64,000 bases of DNA from Bradyrhizobium zhanjiangense (GTDB lineage Bacteria > Pseudomonadota > Alphaproteobacteria > Rhizobiales > Xanthobacteraceae): assembly GCF_004114935.1 (NCBI RefSeq), contig NZ_CP022221.1, positions 7,957,001 through 8,021,000 on the forward strand. The letters run 5' to 3'. A program made the translations under genes and the position numbers. A model generated the notes under the pieces. That model did not search any database. It was not told the origin of the DNA and saw nothing but the letters and a program-made list of their open reading frames with translations. Positions within the stretch are counted from its first letter, which is position 1. Each line of letters starts with the position of its first letter. Positions 54,944 to 63,236 of the stretch are shown piece by piece.

Positions 54944-55633
54944 TCACGCCGCCTTGGCGACCTCGACCTTGCGGAAGCGTACCAGCGAGAAGTGCCCGAG
55001 CGGCGGGATCAGACGGCGCTCGGCGAGCTCGATGCCGTGGGCGCCGGCCAGCCACTTCGCATAGCGCGACCAGGCGAACTCGGCGGTGCGGAAGCCGAGC
55101 GGACGCACCACCGGCTGGAGCTTCTGCTCGATGAAGCGACGCATGCCGGTGTCGGCGCTGACGCGGGTGAGGATGATCAGCTCGCCGCCCGGGCGCAGCA
55201 CGCGGGCGAATTCGTCGAGCGCCTTCTCCGGGTTCGGCACGGCGGTGACGACATATTGCGCCATCACCACGTCGAAGGAATTGTCGGGGAATTCGAGCTT
55301 CTCGGCGTCCATCACCGCGAGGCCCTCGACGTTCTTCAGCTTCTGCTCTTTCACGCGGCGCCGCGCCTTGTCCAGCATCGCTTCGGAAATGTCGGTGCCG
55401 AAGATGCGCAGGTTCGGCGCGTAGAGCGGCAGCGAGATGCCGGTGCCGACGCCGACCTCGAGCACCTGGCCGCCGATCTTGTTGGTGGCCGCAATCGCGG
55501 CCTGCCGGCCCTTGGCGAACACGCCGCCGAACACGAGGTCGTAGACCGGCGCCCAACGGTCATAGGCCTGCTCGACCGTGCCGCGGGTGAGGTCGAGCTG
55601 CTGGGTGCCGTCAAGGTTCATGATCTTAGCCAT
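54944..55633 (-). CDS. pmtA: Phospholipid N-methyltransferase (PmtA, Rhodobacter type)
   Basis: The 229-aa class I SAM methyltransferase has the glycine motif QVLEVGVGTGISLPLY (about 56-71), the second motif FGTDISEAMLDKARRR and VLRPGGELIILTRV. The N-terminal region AYDRWAPVYDLVFGGVF is typical of the Rhodobacter-type PmtA that methylates phosphatidylethanolamine to phosphatidylcholine, and of UbiE-like relatives. psd, which makes its substrate, lies 2.8 kb away. Other methyltransferase functions cannot be excluded, so the symbol is provisional. The GT4 gene lies 33 bp upstream on the same strand and is likely co-transcribed. Confidence 0.75.
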   Translation of the reverse strand: MAKIMNLDGTQQLDLTRGTVEQAYDRWAPVYDLVFGGVFAKGRQAAIAATNKIGGQVLEVGVGTGISLPLYAPNLRIFGTDISEAMLDKARRRVKEQKLKNVEGLAVMDAEKLEFPDNSFDVVMAQYVVTAVPNPEKALDEFARVLRPGGELIILTRVSADTGMRRFIEQKLQPVVRPLGFRTAEFAWSRYAKWLAGAHGIELAERRLIPPLGHFSLVRFRKVEVAKAA

Positions 55634-55666
55634 CGGTGAGGTTCTCGCTGTGGTTCAAATGGACGA

Positions 55667-56719
55667 TCAACCGCGCACCGGTCGCCGCGCCATGCGAGGC
55701 GAGGCGCGCAAGACGCGACTGGGCTGAAGTGAGGTGAGATTGCCGACGAACTGCCGCGCGCTGTTCTCCCAGGAGCGCTCCAGCGCGAAGTTGCGGCAGG
55801 TCTCGCGCGACATGGTGAGCGCGCGCAGGCACGCAGAGCGCAGATTGTGGTCGATCGCGCCGATCGGATGATCGGCGATGACGTCCTTCGGGCCCGTCAC
55901 CGGAAAGGCCGCAACCGGCGTGCCGCAGGCGAGCGCCTCCAGTTGCACCACGCCGAAAGTGTCAGTCAGGCTCGGAAACACGAAGACGTCGGCCGCGGCG
56001 AGATGCGCGGTGAGATCCGCCCCCTTCTTCTCGCCGAGGAAGACGGCGCCGGGATATTTCTTTTCGAGCGCGGCCTTCTGCGGGCCGTCGCCGACAACGA
56101 CCTTGGTGCCGGGCAGGTCGAGCGAAAGGAAGGCTTCGAGATTCTTCTCCACCGCCACGCGCCCCATCGTCATGAAGATCGGGCGCGGCAGGTCGAGAGC
56201 TGCCGGGCTGTCGGGATGGAACAGCTCGGTGTTGACGCCGCGCGTCCAGAAGCCCAGGCGCTTGAAGCCGCGTTCGGACAGCTCCTGCCGCAGCGAGGGC
56301 GTCGCCACCATGGTCATGGCGGCGGCATCGTGGAAGTGGCGCAGCACGGCATAACCGATGCTCGCGGGGATGCCGGTCCGCACCGAGACATATTCGGGAA
56401 AGCGCGTCGTATAGGAGGTGGTGAAGGCGAGCCGGTTGCGCCGGCAATAGGCCCGTGCGGCCCAGCCGATCGGGCCTTCGGTCGCAATGTGCAGCGCTTC
56501 CGGCGCGGCCTTCTCGATCCGCCGCGCGATCTCCTTACCCGTAGGCAGCGCGATGCGCAGGCCTGGATAGGTCGGCAGCGGCCATGACGGAAAGCCGTCC
56601 GGGGTCAGGAAGTCGATCTCGACATCGAGAGCCTTGGCCGCGTTCGCCAGCGAGGTCAGCGTCCGTACCACACCGTTGACCTGCGGATGCCAGGCGTCGG
56701 TCGCGATTAATACCCGCAT
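55667..56719 (-). CDS. GT4 glycosyltransferase, probable glycolipid synthase
   Basis: The 350-aa GT-B enzyme begins at 56719 (MRVLIATDAWHPQVNGVVRT), the standard GT4 start; 30 upstream codons are rejected. The N-terminal acceptor domain includes HIATEGPIGWAARAYCRRN, and the donor domain GRVAVEKNLEAFLSLD and FVFPSLTDTFGVVQLEALA with the conserved Glu. It resembles alphaproteobacterial enzymes that glycosylate diacylglycerol (Agt/SqdX-like). With psd and a PmtA-type gene close by, a membrane glycolipid product is plausible. It probably forms an operon with the methyltransferase gene. Confidence 0.78.
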   Translation of the reverse strand: MRVLIATDAWHPQVNGVVRTLTSLANAAKALDVEIDFLTPDGFPSWPLPTYPGLRIALPTGKEIARRIEKAAPEALHIATEGPIGWAARAYCRRNRLAFTTSYTTRFPEYVSVRTGIPASIGYAVLRHFHDAAAMTMVATPSLRQELSERGFKRLGFWTRGVNTELFHPDSPAALDLPRPIFMTMGRVAVEKNLEAFLSLDLPGTKVVVGDGPQKAALEKKYPGAVFLGEKKGADLTAHLAAADVFVFPSLTDTFGVVQLEALACGTPVAAFPVTGPKDVIADHPIGAIDHNLRSACLRALTMSRETCRNFALERSWENSARQFVGNLTSLQPSRVLRASPRMARRPVRG

Positions 56720-56995
56720 GGGGAAATCCCGAGAGTTTGATGATTCTCGGTTTCCGACCATCAACGAAGGATATTTCAGGCGTATGACGTCACAGAAGTG
56801 TCGGCCCACTGTTTTGTTCGTTAACGGGTCCGCGCGGCCACGAAACTGTCATGAAACAATCCTTGTCGCCGTGAAACCGTTTTCGGTTTTCCGCGCAAAT
56901 GTCCCGAAACGTTTTGTCGTTAAGTGATCTACCCAACGGAGCACCGAAACGGTGCCGCGGTGAGCAAAAACACCGAGCAAACAGGGGCGATCAAA

Positions 56996-57712
56996 ATGTT
57001 CAATCTGGACAGGTTCAAGAATTATTCGCGCGCCGTTGCTTTTGGCGCAGTGGCGATCTCCGCATTCGCGTTCGCAGGTGCAGCCAACGCCGCGCCGGTG
57101 CAGCTCTTCCCCTTCTTCCAGCCGCTGCCGCCGATGACCGCGCCGCAGCCGCTTCAGCCCTATCAGCCCTACCAGGCGGCGCCCTCTCAGGCCGCGCCGT
57201 CGGAAGATCAGGACACCGTCGAGATGCCGGCCCGCTTCCGCCGCCAGACGGTCTCCTACTCAACGCGCGAGGCGCCGGGCACCATCATCATCGATACGCC
57301 CAACACCTATCTCTATTACGTGCTCGGCAACGGCCAGGCGCTGCGCTACGGCATCGGCGTCGGCCGCGACGGCTTCACCTGGTCCGGCATCCAGTCGGTG
57401 AGCAAGAAGGCCGAGTGGCCGGATTGGACCCCGCCGCCGGAGATGATCGCCCGCCAGCCCTATCTGCCGCGCCACATGGCCGGCGGCCCCGGCAACCCGC
57501 TCGGCGCCCGCGCGATGTATCTCGGCGGCACCATCTACCGCATCCACGGCACCAACGCGCCCGAGACCATCGGCAAGCACGTCTCCTCCGGCTGCATCCG
57601 CATGACCAACGACGACGTCACCGACCTCTACGCCCGCGTCAACGTCGGCACCAAGGTGATCGTGCTGCCGATGACGGAGCGGCGAGCGGAACTCGGAGCT
57701 GCGACGCGCTGA
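56996..57712 (+). CDS. Secreted L,D-transpeptidase (YkuD domain)
   Basis: This periplasmic enzyme makes 3-3 peptidoglycan crosslinks or attaches proteins to the wall. The start at 56996 (MFNLDRFKNYSRAVAFG) gives 238 aa, with GGGGC about 8 nt upstream. A signal peptide (about 1-34, AFAFAGAANAA) is followed by a Pro/Gln-rich segment (about 40-72) and the YkuD domain (about 95-232). The catalytic motif is complete: His in IHGTNAP and Cys200 in SSGCIRM. A 276-bp region shared with the divergent GT4 gene lies upstream, and a strong terminator follows. Confidence 0.93.
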   Translation: MFNLDRFKNYSRAVAFGAVAISAFAFAGAANAAPVQLFPFFQPLPPMTAPQPLQPYQPYQAAPSQAAPSEDQDTVEMPARFRRQTVSYSTREAPGTIIIDTPNTYLYYVLGNGQALRYGIGVGRDGFTWSGIQSVSKKAEWPDWTPPPEMIARQPYLPRHMAGGPGNPLGARAMYLGGTIYRIHGTNAPETIGKHVSSGCIRMTNDDVTDLYARVNVGTKVIVLPMTERRAELGAATR

Positions 57713-57733
57713 GCGACAGGACATTGTGACGCA

Positions 57734-57765
57734 AACGGCCCCGGAACCCACCGGGGCCGTTTTCG
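57734..57765 (+). terminator. Rho-independent terminator of the L,D-transpeptidase gene
   Basis: AACGGCCCCGG and CCGGGGCCGTT form a perfect 11-bp stem around the loop AACCCA, followed by TTCGTTT. It lies 22 nt after the stop codon. Confidence 0.9.
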
Positions 57766-57823
57766 TTTGCCCTCGACATCCCGAAGCGCGCTTGCTGCGG
57801 CGCGATCCCCGATGGAGGCGCAG

Positions 57824-58240
57824 ATGCGAGCACGCCTGCAACGTTCGTCAAGCGCCTGGCTGCGCGCGATCAGCACCGTGGCGCTGGCGCTGCTCTTGTC
57901 ACCACTCCTCTCGTTCGCGCAGCAGCCGGCGAGCGACGAAGCCCAGCAGGCCTTCAACAATTCCTGCCGCACCTGCCACTCCGTGAAAGAAGGCGACAAT
58001 CGCCTCGGTCCCAACCTCTACAAGATCGTCGGACGCAAGGCCGGCTCGCTGCCGAACTACAATTACTCGTCGTCAATGAAGGAAGCCGGCTTCGTCTGGG
58101 ACCAGGACAAGCTCACCCGCTTCATGGTCAAGCCGGACGAGGTCGTGTCCGGCCACAAGATGCAGCCCTATGGCGGCATCTCGGCGGAGGAAGCGGCCAA
58201 GGTGGTTGCCTATCTGCAGGCGGCGGGCGGCTCGCAATAA
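57824..58240 (+). CDS. Periplasmic class I c-type cytochrome
   Basis: The 138-aa protein starts at 57824, where GGAGG lies 5 nt upstream; earlier in-frame starts lack one. It has a signal peptide (ISTVALALLLSPLLSFAQQ, cleaved near residue 32). The haem site is Cys48, Cys51 and His52 (CRTCH), and Met113 (GHKMQPYGG) is the likely sixth ligand. NRLGPNLYKIVGRKAGS is typical of the cytochrome c2/c550 class found in rhizobia. It probably shuttles electrons in the periplasm. It is monocistronic, just downstream of a terminator. Confidence 0.92.
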   Translation: MRARLQRSSSAWLRAISTVALALLLSPLLSFAQQPASDEAQQAFNNSCRTCHSVKEGDNRLGPNLYKIVGRKAGSLPNYNYSSSMKEAGFVWDQDKLTRFMVKPDEVVSGHKMQPYGGISAEEAAKVVAYLQAAGGSQ

Positions 58241-58308
58241 GAGGCCGGACACACCGCGCCATTTTGGTGTGGCGCATCCTTCGAGACGCTCGCCGTTGGC
58301 CGGCGCCT

Positions 58309-58590
58309 TCAGGATGGCTCGCCCCCGCGCCTTCGCTCCGCAATCAACCGCAGCCACGCCGCGGAATGAAACGCGCTCATCAACAGATACATCGGCACCA
58401 TGCCGGCGAGCACGGATCCATGTCCGGCGGAGCAGAGCATGTCCGCCGGACCGCCGCCGAACACGGCGGTCAGCAGGGCCATGATCGCGAAGGTCGGCGT
58501 GGCCGCCAGCCCCAGCCATCTGGCGAGGTGACGCGCGGCCGCGACGCGGTCGCGGTTGACGCTGGCGGCCGCGCTGACGGGAGAGGTCAT
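58309..58590 (-). CDS. Small membrane hypothetical protein coupled to DUF899
   Basis: The 93-aa product starts at 58590 (MTSPVSAAASVNRDRVAAA), with AGGA just upstream, and overlaps the DUF899 stop by 4 bp (ATGA). Two membrane helices are predicted (about 28-45, LGLAATPTFAIMALLTAVF, and 58-82, LAGMVPMYLLMSAFHSAAWL). No family is recognised. Translational coupling suggests it works with the thioredoxin-like DUF899 protein, perhaps as a membrane partner, but this is inference. Confidence 0.7.
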   Translation of the reverse strand: MTSPVSAAASVNRDRVAAARHLARWLGLAATPTFAIMALLTAVFGGGPADMLCSAGHGSVLAGMVPMYLLMSAFHSAAWLRLIAERRRGGEPS

Positions 58591-59381
58591 TTCCTTTCTC
58601 CCGCGGCCTCCTCGCGAAATGCTTTCTCGCCGGCGTCCGAGATCTCGACCCATTTCTTGTCGGGCGCCGCGCCTTCGGTGTAGCTGTCATGCCAATTCCA
58701 CCATTTGTAGGTCGGCGTCTGCGGATAGCCCTTCGGCGAATCCTCCCAGACCTCCTGCCGGCCGAGCGGCGTGATGTCGAGATAGTTCCAGGTACCGCCC
58801 ATCTGCTCGTCGCCCCGGCTCTTGACGAAATAGGTGCGGAAGACACGGTCGCCGTCACGGTAGAACACGTTGGTCCCGTGCCATTCGTCGACGCCGAAAT
58901 CGGCATCGAAGCTGTCGGTGATGGTGACCCAGGGCATGGTCCAGCCCATCCGCTTCTTGAGCCGCGCGATATCGGCCTGCGGCGCGCGCGATGCGAAGAC
59001 GAGGGTGGTGTCGCGGGCATTGAGGTGCGCGACATGGGCGACCTGGTCGGCGACCATGGAGCAACCCCGGCAGGCATGATCGGGCCAGCCGAACACCCCC
59101 GGCTCGAAGAAGGCCCGGTAGACGATCAATTGCCGCCGGCCCTGGAATAGGTCGACCAGACTGACCTTGCCGCCGGGGCCCTCGAACGCATAGGTTTTGT
59201 CCACTGCCATCCACGGCATGCGCCGCCGCTCGGCGGCCAGGGCATCGCGGGCACGGGTATGCGCCTTTTCCTTCACGAGCAGTTGCAGACGAGCTGCCTC
59301 CCAGTCCTGCGGCGATACCACTGGCGGTGTTTGCATGGCGGAATGTCCGTTATTCCCTGCGTTTTCAACTGATGTCATCAT
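58587..59381 (-). CDS. DUF899 family thioredoxin-like protein
   Basis: The 264-aa protein is of the DUF899 family, which has a thioredoxin-like fold and unknown function. Conserved parts are LVDLFQGRRQLIVYRAFF, the redox-looking pair in DHACRGCSMVADQVAHV, and the late region FRTYFVKSRGDEQMGGTWNY. There is no signal peptide. The two Cys residues (C-x2-C) suggest redox activity. It overlaps a small membrane protein gene by 4 bp downstream, and diverges from a regulator gene at 59532. Confidence 0.88.
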   Translation of the reverse strand: MMTSVENAGNNGHSAMQTPPVVSPQDWEAARLQLLVKEKAHTRARDALAAERRRMPWMAVDKTYAFEGPGGKVSLVDLFQGRRQLIVYRAFFEPGVFGWPDHACRGCSMVADQVAHVAHLNARDTTLVFASRAPQADIARLKKRMGWTMPWVTITDSFDADFGVDEWHGTNVFYRDGDRVFRTYFVKSRGDEQMGGTWNYLDITPLGRQEVWEDSPKGYPQTPTYKWWNWHDSYTEGAAPDKKWVEISDAGEKAFREEAAGERK

Positions 59382-59531
59382 GGCTCTCCAAACCTCTTGC
59401 CTGGGCGATCATTCCGCGTCGCGTTGTGACAGACGCGGAACAGTTCGCCCCTCACCGCACATCGTCGGTCGTAAACTGTTTCTGGCACCGGACGGTTGCG
59501 CGGTGGGAGTAACAAGTGTGGCGGGATTTGC

Positions 59532-60752
59532 ATGGAGTCGCTGATCACGGCCGCGGCGCGCGCGCTCGAAGCGGGCGATCCGCTCGGTGCGCTGAACCGC
59601 GTTGCGCTGCGTAATGATGCACCGTCGCTGGCGCTGCGCGGCATCGCGATGGCGCAGCTCGGCGATCTCGCCAAGGCCAAGACGCTGCTGCGGAGCGCCG
59701 CACGTGCTTTCGGTCCGAGAGAGGCGGTGGCGCGCGCAAGGTGCATCGTGGCCGAGGCCGAGATCGCGCTCGTCTCGCGCGACCTGAATTGGCCGGTGAA
59801 AACGCTCGCGGCCGCGCGGGCGACACTCGCAAAGCATGGCGATCTCGGCAATGCCGCCCATGCCGGTCACATCGAGGCCCGTCGCCTTCTTCTGGTCGGG
59901 CGCCTCGACGAGGCCGAGCGCACGCTGGCGGAGCTCGGCGCATCACCACTCCCGCCTGCATCTCTGGTCATCCGCGAACTCGTGGTCGCCGGCATCGCAA
60001 TCAGGCGGCTCAAGACCAAGGATGCGCGCGCGGCACTCGACCGCGCTGCCGACGCGGCGCGATTAGCCGGGATTCCAGCGCTCACGGCCGAAGTCGAAAG
60101 TGCGAAGCTCGTGCTCGATACGCCCGCGGCGCGCCTGATCGAGCGCGGCAAGGAGCATCCGCTGTTGCTTGGACAGATCGAAGCGCTGGCGGCATCCCAA
60201 GCGCTCGTCGTGGACACGTTCCATCACACCATTCGCAAGGGAGGGATCGTCGTGTCACTCGGGACCCGGCCGGTGCTGTTCGCGCTCGCCCGCCCCCTGG
60301 CACAGGCGTGGCCCGCGGACGTGTCCCGAGAGGCACTGATGACCGCGGCATTTCAGGCGAAGCACGTCGATGAATCGCATCGTGCCCGGCTGCGGGTCGA
60401 GATCGGGCGGCTCCGCGCGAAGCTCAAGCCTCTTGCCGATGTGAGCGCGACCAAGCACGGCTTTGCACTGACACCGCGCAAGACGCGACAGGTTCTTGTG
60501 CTGGCGCGGCCGGTCGAGGAGAAGCACGCCGCGGTGCTCGCCTTCCTTTCCGACGGCGAACCCTGGTCGAGCTCGGCGCTCGCGCTGGCGCTTGGAACGA
60601 GCGCGCGCACCGTGCAGCGCGCACTCGAAGAGCTCGCGCGATCGCACAAGGTGCAATCCTTCGGACACGGAAGGGCGCGGCGCTGGATGACCCCGCCCGT
60701 CCCGGGTTTCCCGACAGGCTTGTTACTCCCCACGCCGCTCCTGAAGACGTAA
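59532..60752 (+). CDS. Transcriptional regulator with two DNA-binding regions
   Basis: The 406-aa protein starts at 59532 (MESLITAAARALEAGDP), with GGGA upstream. The first 200 residues are TPR-like helical repeats (LAKAKTLLRSAARAFG; LVGRLDEAERTLAELG). Then comes an OmpR-like winged helix (about 225-310; RLRVEIGRLRAKLKPLADVS ends it). A second helix-turn-helix of MarR/IclR kind lies near the C-terminus (SSALALALGTSARTVQRALE, about 352-371). The double layout is unusual. It diverges from the DUF899 gene and lies 29 bp before a beta-propeller gene, so both are candidate targets. Confidence 0.72.
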   Translation: MESLITAAARALEAGDPLGALNRVALRNDAPSLALRGIAMAQLGDLAKAKTLLRSAARAFGPREAVARARCIVAEAEIALVSRDLNWPVKTLAAARATLAKHGDLGNAAHAGHIEARRLLLVGRLDEAERTLAELGASPLPPASLVIRELVVAGIAIRRLKTKDARAALDRAADAARLAGIPALTAEVESAKLVLDTPAARLIERGKEHPLLLGQIEALAASQALVVDTFHHTIRKGGIVVSLGTRPVLFALARPLAQAWPADVSREALMTAAFQAKHVDESHRARLRVEIGRLRAKLKPLADVSATKHGFALTPRKTRQVLVLARPVEEKHAAVLAFLSDGEPWSSSALALALGTSARTVQRALEELARSHKVQSFGHGRARRWMTPPVPGFPTGLLLPTPLLKT

Positions 60753-60781
60753 GGTGAGGTCACATCACAGGGATCGAGCAC

Positions 60782-61420
60782 ATGAAGCGTTCAGCCGCCG
60801 AGATCATCAAGGAGTATGGGCCTTTCGCGGGCGTCGAAGCCGTGCATGGCGTCACCTATGACGGCACGCATGTCTGGTTCGCATCCGGCGACAAGCTGAA
60901 CGCGGTCGATCCGGCCGACGGCAAGATCGCGCGCTCCATCGATGTCGCTGCGCATGCGGGCACGGCGTTCGACGGCCGGCATCTGTTCCAGATCGCCGAG
61001 GATCGCATCCAGAAGATCGACGCCGCCACCGGCAAGGTGCTCAGCACGATCCCTTCACCGGGCGCTGGCGGCGATTCCGGATTGGCCTGGGCCGAAGGCT
61101 CGCTCTGGGTCGGGCAATATCGCGAGCGCAAGATCCATCAGGTCGATCCCGAAACAGGCAAGGTCCTCCGCACCATCGAGAGCAAGCGCTTCGTCACCGG
61201 CGTGACCTGGGTCGATGGCGAGCTCTGGCATGGCACCTGGGAGAACGAAGAGAGCGACGTGCGGCGGATCGACCCAGATACGGGCAAGGTGCTCGAGCAG
61301 CTCGACCTGCCCGCCGGGACGATGGTTTCGGGTTTGGAGTCCGATGGCGGCGAACGCTTCTTCTGCGGCGGCGGTGGTCGCGGCAATGTGAGAGCGGTCC
61401 GCCGTCCCCGGCGCAGCTAG
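60782..61420 (+). CDS. Beta-propeller protein, glutamine cyclotransferase / Vgb-like
   Basis: The 212-aa protein has about five short repeats of the YVTN/propeller type: VHGVTYDGTHVWFASG, LNAVDPADGKIARSID, IQKIDAATGKVLSTIP, IHQVDPETGKVLRTIE and VRRIDPDTGKVLEQLD. It is shorter than typical six-bladed lyases or glutaminyl cyclases, and there is no signal peptide, so it is cytoplasmic. AGGGA lies 9 nt before the start. It probably belongs to a unit with the regulator 29 bp upstream. The substrate is not clear. Confidence 0.7.
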   Translation: MKRSAAEIIKEYGPFAGVEAVHGVTYDGTHVWFASGDKLNAVDPADGKIARSIDVAAHAGTAFDGRHLFQIAEDRIQKIDAATGKVLSTIPSPGAGGDSGLAWAEGSLWVGQYRERKIHQVDPETGKVLRTIESKRFVTGVTWVDGELWHGTWENEESDVRRIDPDTGKVLEQLDLPAGTMVSGLESDGGERFFCGGGGRGNVRAVRRPRRS

Positions 61421-61561
61421 CCTCGCGATCACGGTTTGAATGCGCGGCAACGACGGTTTCGCATCTGTTAACCTGTTCGCCCCAATTCCACCCCATCCTT
61501 GCGCTCTAGCGCCCTTCTCGCCTGCCCTATAGACTTCTGCTCGGGGCGGCCTGGGGGATTG

Positions 61562-63130
61562 ATGGGACTGACGCTGAACTTGAAGACTATCCTGATCGCC
61601 GTCGTGGTGCTCGCGGCGTCGTTCTTCATCAGCCTGAAGGCGATGGATTTGCTGTCGCCGCAGCCGACCAATTCGGCGCCGCCGGTCGCGCAACTGCCGC
61701 CGCTGCCGCCGGTCTCGAAGAGCTCGATCGTGATCGCGCCGGTCGCGATCGCGCTGTCGGCGATCCGCGAGCAGGCGGAGAAGGCCTCGCCGCGCAATTT
61801 CGCAGGGAAGGCCGACAACCCGATCTCGCAGATCCTGGAGAACGCCGACATCGGCTGGTCCGCAGCCCGCGGTCCGATGGCGGCGAACGGCGACAAGGAC
61901 GTGCTGACGCTGTCGACGCCGCTCACCGGCAAGCTCAACGTGACGGGCTCGCTGTCCTCGAAAGCCACAGGCGCCCTTGGCGACGCACTCGGCAGCGTGC
62001 TCGGCGGTGATGCGGCGAAACGGATCGGCGCCGTCAACATCAAGAACCTGAATGCCAGCGCCGAGATCAAGGGCAACGTCGTCGTCACCTCGCGGCCGAA
62101 GCTCGCGGCGAACTGGCATCTCGAGCCCAATCTCGGCGCTCAGGTCAATCTCGGCGATACCAACCTCAACGTCTCCGGCGCCAAGGTCAACGTGCCGGCG
62201 CAGGTGAAGCCGCTGATCGACAAGAATGTCGGCGAGCAGATCAACGCCGTCTCCGAACGCATCCGCAACGATCCTTCGCTGCGGGAGAACGCCAGGGTGC
62301 AATGGGCCAAGGCGTGCCGCTCGATCCCTCTGCAAGGCTCGAGTTCATCGGCCACACTGCCGCCGCTCTGGCTCGAGATGAAGCCGGTGCGTGCGATCGC
62401 GGCGCAACCGCGGGTCGATGCGCAAGCGGTGACGCTGCTCCTCGGCCTCGAGGCCGAGACACGCGTGACCTCGGCCCCGACCAAGCCGGAGTGTCCGTTT
62501 CCCGACAAGATCTCGATCGTGCCGCCGACCGGCACCGGCGTGAACATCGGCGTGCCGATTGACGTGCCCTTCACCGAGATCAACAAGCTGATCGCGGCGC
62601 AGATGGTCGGCCATACCTATCCCGAGGACGGCTCCGGTCCGGTCGACGTCACCGTCAAGACCGTCAACGTGATACCCTCGGGTGACCGCCTGCTGATCTC
62701 GCTGCTGGTGCGCGCCAAGGAGAAGAAAAGCTGGTTCGGCCTCGGCGCCGAGGCGACCGTGCACATCTGGGGCCGGCCGATGCTCGACCAGGCGCAGCAG
62801 ACGCTGCGGCTCGCCGACATCCAGCTTGCTGTGGAATCCGAGGCCGCGTTCGGCCTGTTAGGCGCAGCGGCGCGCGCCGTGGTGCCGCACATGCAGCAGG
62901 CCCTGCTGCAGAAGGCAACGCTCGACCTGAAGCCGATCGCCGCCAATGCCCGCGAGAAGATTGCCGCCGCGATCGCCGACTACCAGAAGAGCGAGGACGG
63001 CCTCAAGGTCGAAGCCAAGATCGACAGCCTGACGCTTGCCGACATCGCCTTCGATTCCAAGACCCTGCGCGTGGTCGCCGAAGCCGGCGGCTCGCTGAAC
63101 GTCTATGTGACGAAGCTGTCGGGGATGTAG
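61562..63130 (+). CDS. DUF4403 family membrane-anchored protein
   Basis: The 522-aa protein starts at 61562 (MGLTLNLKTILIAVVVLAAS) after GGGGG. It has an N-terminal signal anchor (about 9-30), then a Pro-rich stretch and a large periplasmic region. The DUF4403 family pattern is visible in SSIVIAPVAIALSAIREQAE, in the repeated beta-rich modules with VVVTSRPKLAANWHLEPNL, and in PLWLEMKPVRA and VGHTYPEDGSGPVDVTV. The fold may be a lipid-binding BPI/TULIP-like one, but this is only from memory of related families. It stands alone; the next gene is 106 bp downstream. Confidence 0.78.
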   Translation: MGLTLNLKTILIAVVVLAASFFISLKAMDLLSPQPTNSAPPVAQLPPLPPVSKSSIVIAPVAIALSAIREQAEKASPRNFAGKADNPISQILENADIGWSAARGPMAANGDKDVLTLSTPLTGKLNVTGSLSSKATGALGDALGSVLGGDAAKRIGAVNIKNLNASAEIKGNVVVTSRPKLAANWHLEPNLGAQVNLGDTNLNVSGAKVNVPAQVKPLIDKNVGEQINAVSERIRNDPSLRENARVQWAKACRSIPLQGSSSSATLPPLWLEMKPVRAIAAQPRVDAQAVTLLLGLEAETRVTSAPTKPECPFPDKISIVPPTGTGVNIGVPIDVPFTEINKLIAAQMVGHTYPEDGSGPVDVTVKTVNVIPSGDRLLISLLVRAKEKKSWFGLGAEATVHIWGRPMLDQAQQTLRLADIQLAVESEAAFGLLGAAARAVVPHMQQALLQKATLDLKPIAANAREKIAAAIADYQKSEDGLKVEAKIDSLTLADIAFDSKTLRVVAEAGGSLNVYVTKLSGM

Positions 63131-63236
63131 CGCGCTTTCACTCACCGGCTTCGTGCGCGCCTTCGTCGCTTGCACCGCTGGCATTCTCGTCGGAGGATGC
63201 TAATCTCGGCACTGTAGGGGACAACGCGAGGACGAC

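Noticed and set aside
58248..58270. CACACC...GGTGTG hairpin after the cytochrome gene as terminator
   Set aside because: The stem is only 6 bp and has no U tract, so support is too weak to list as a feature.
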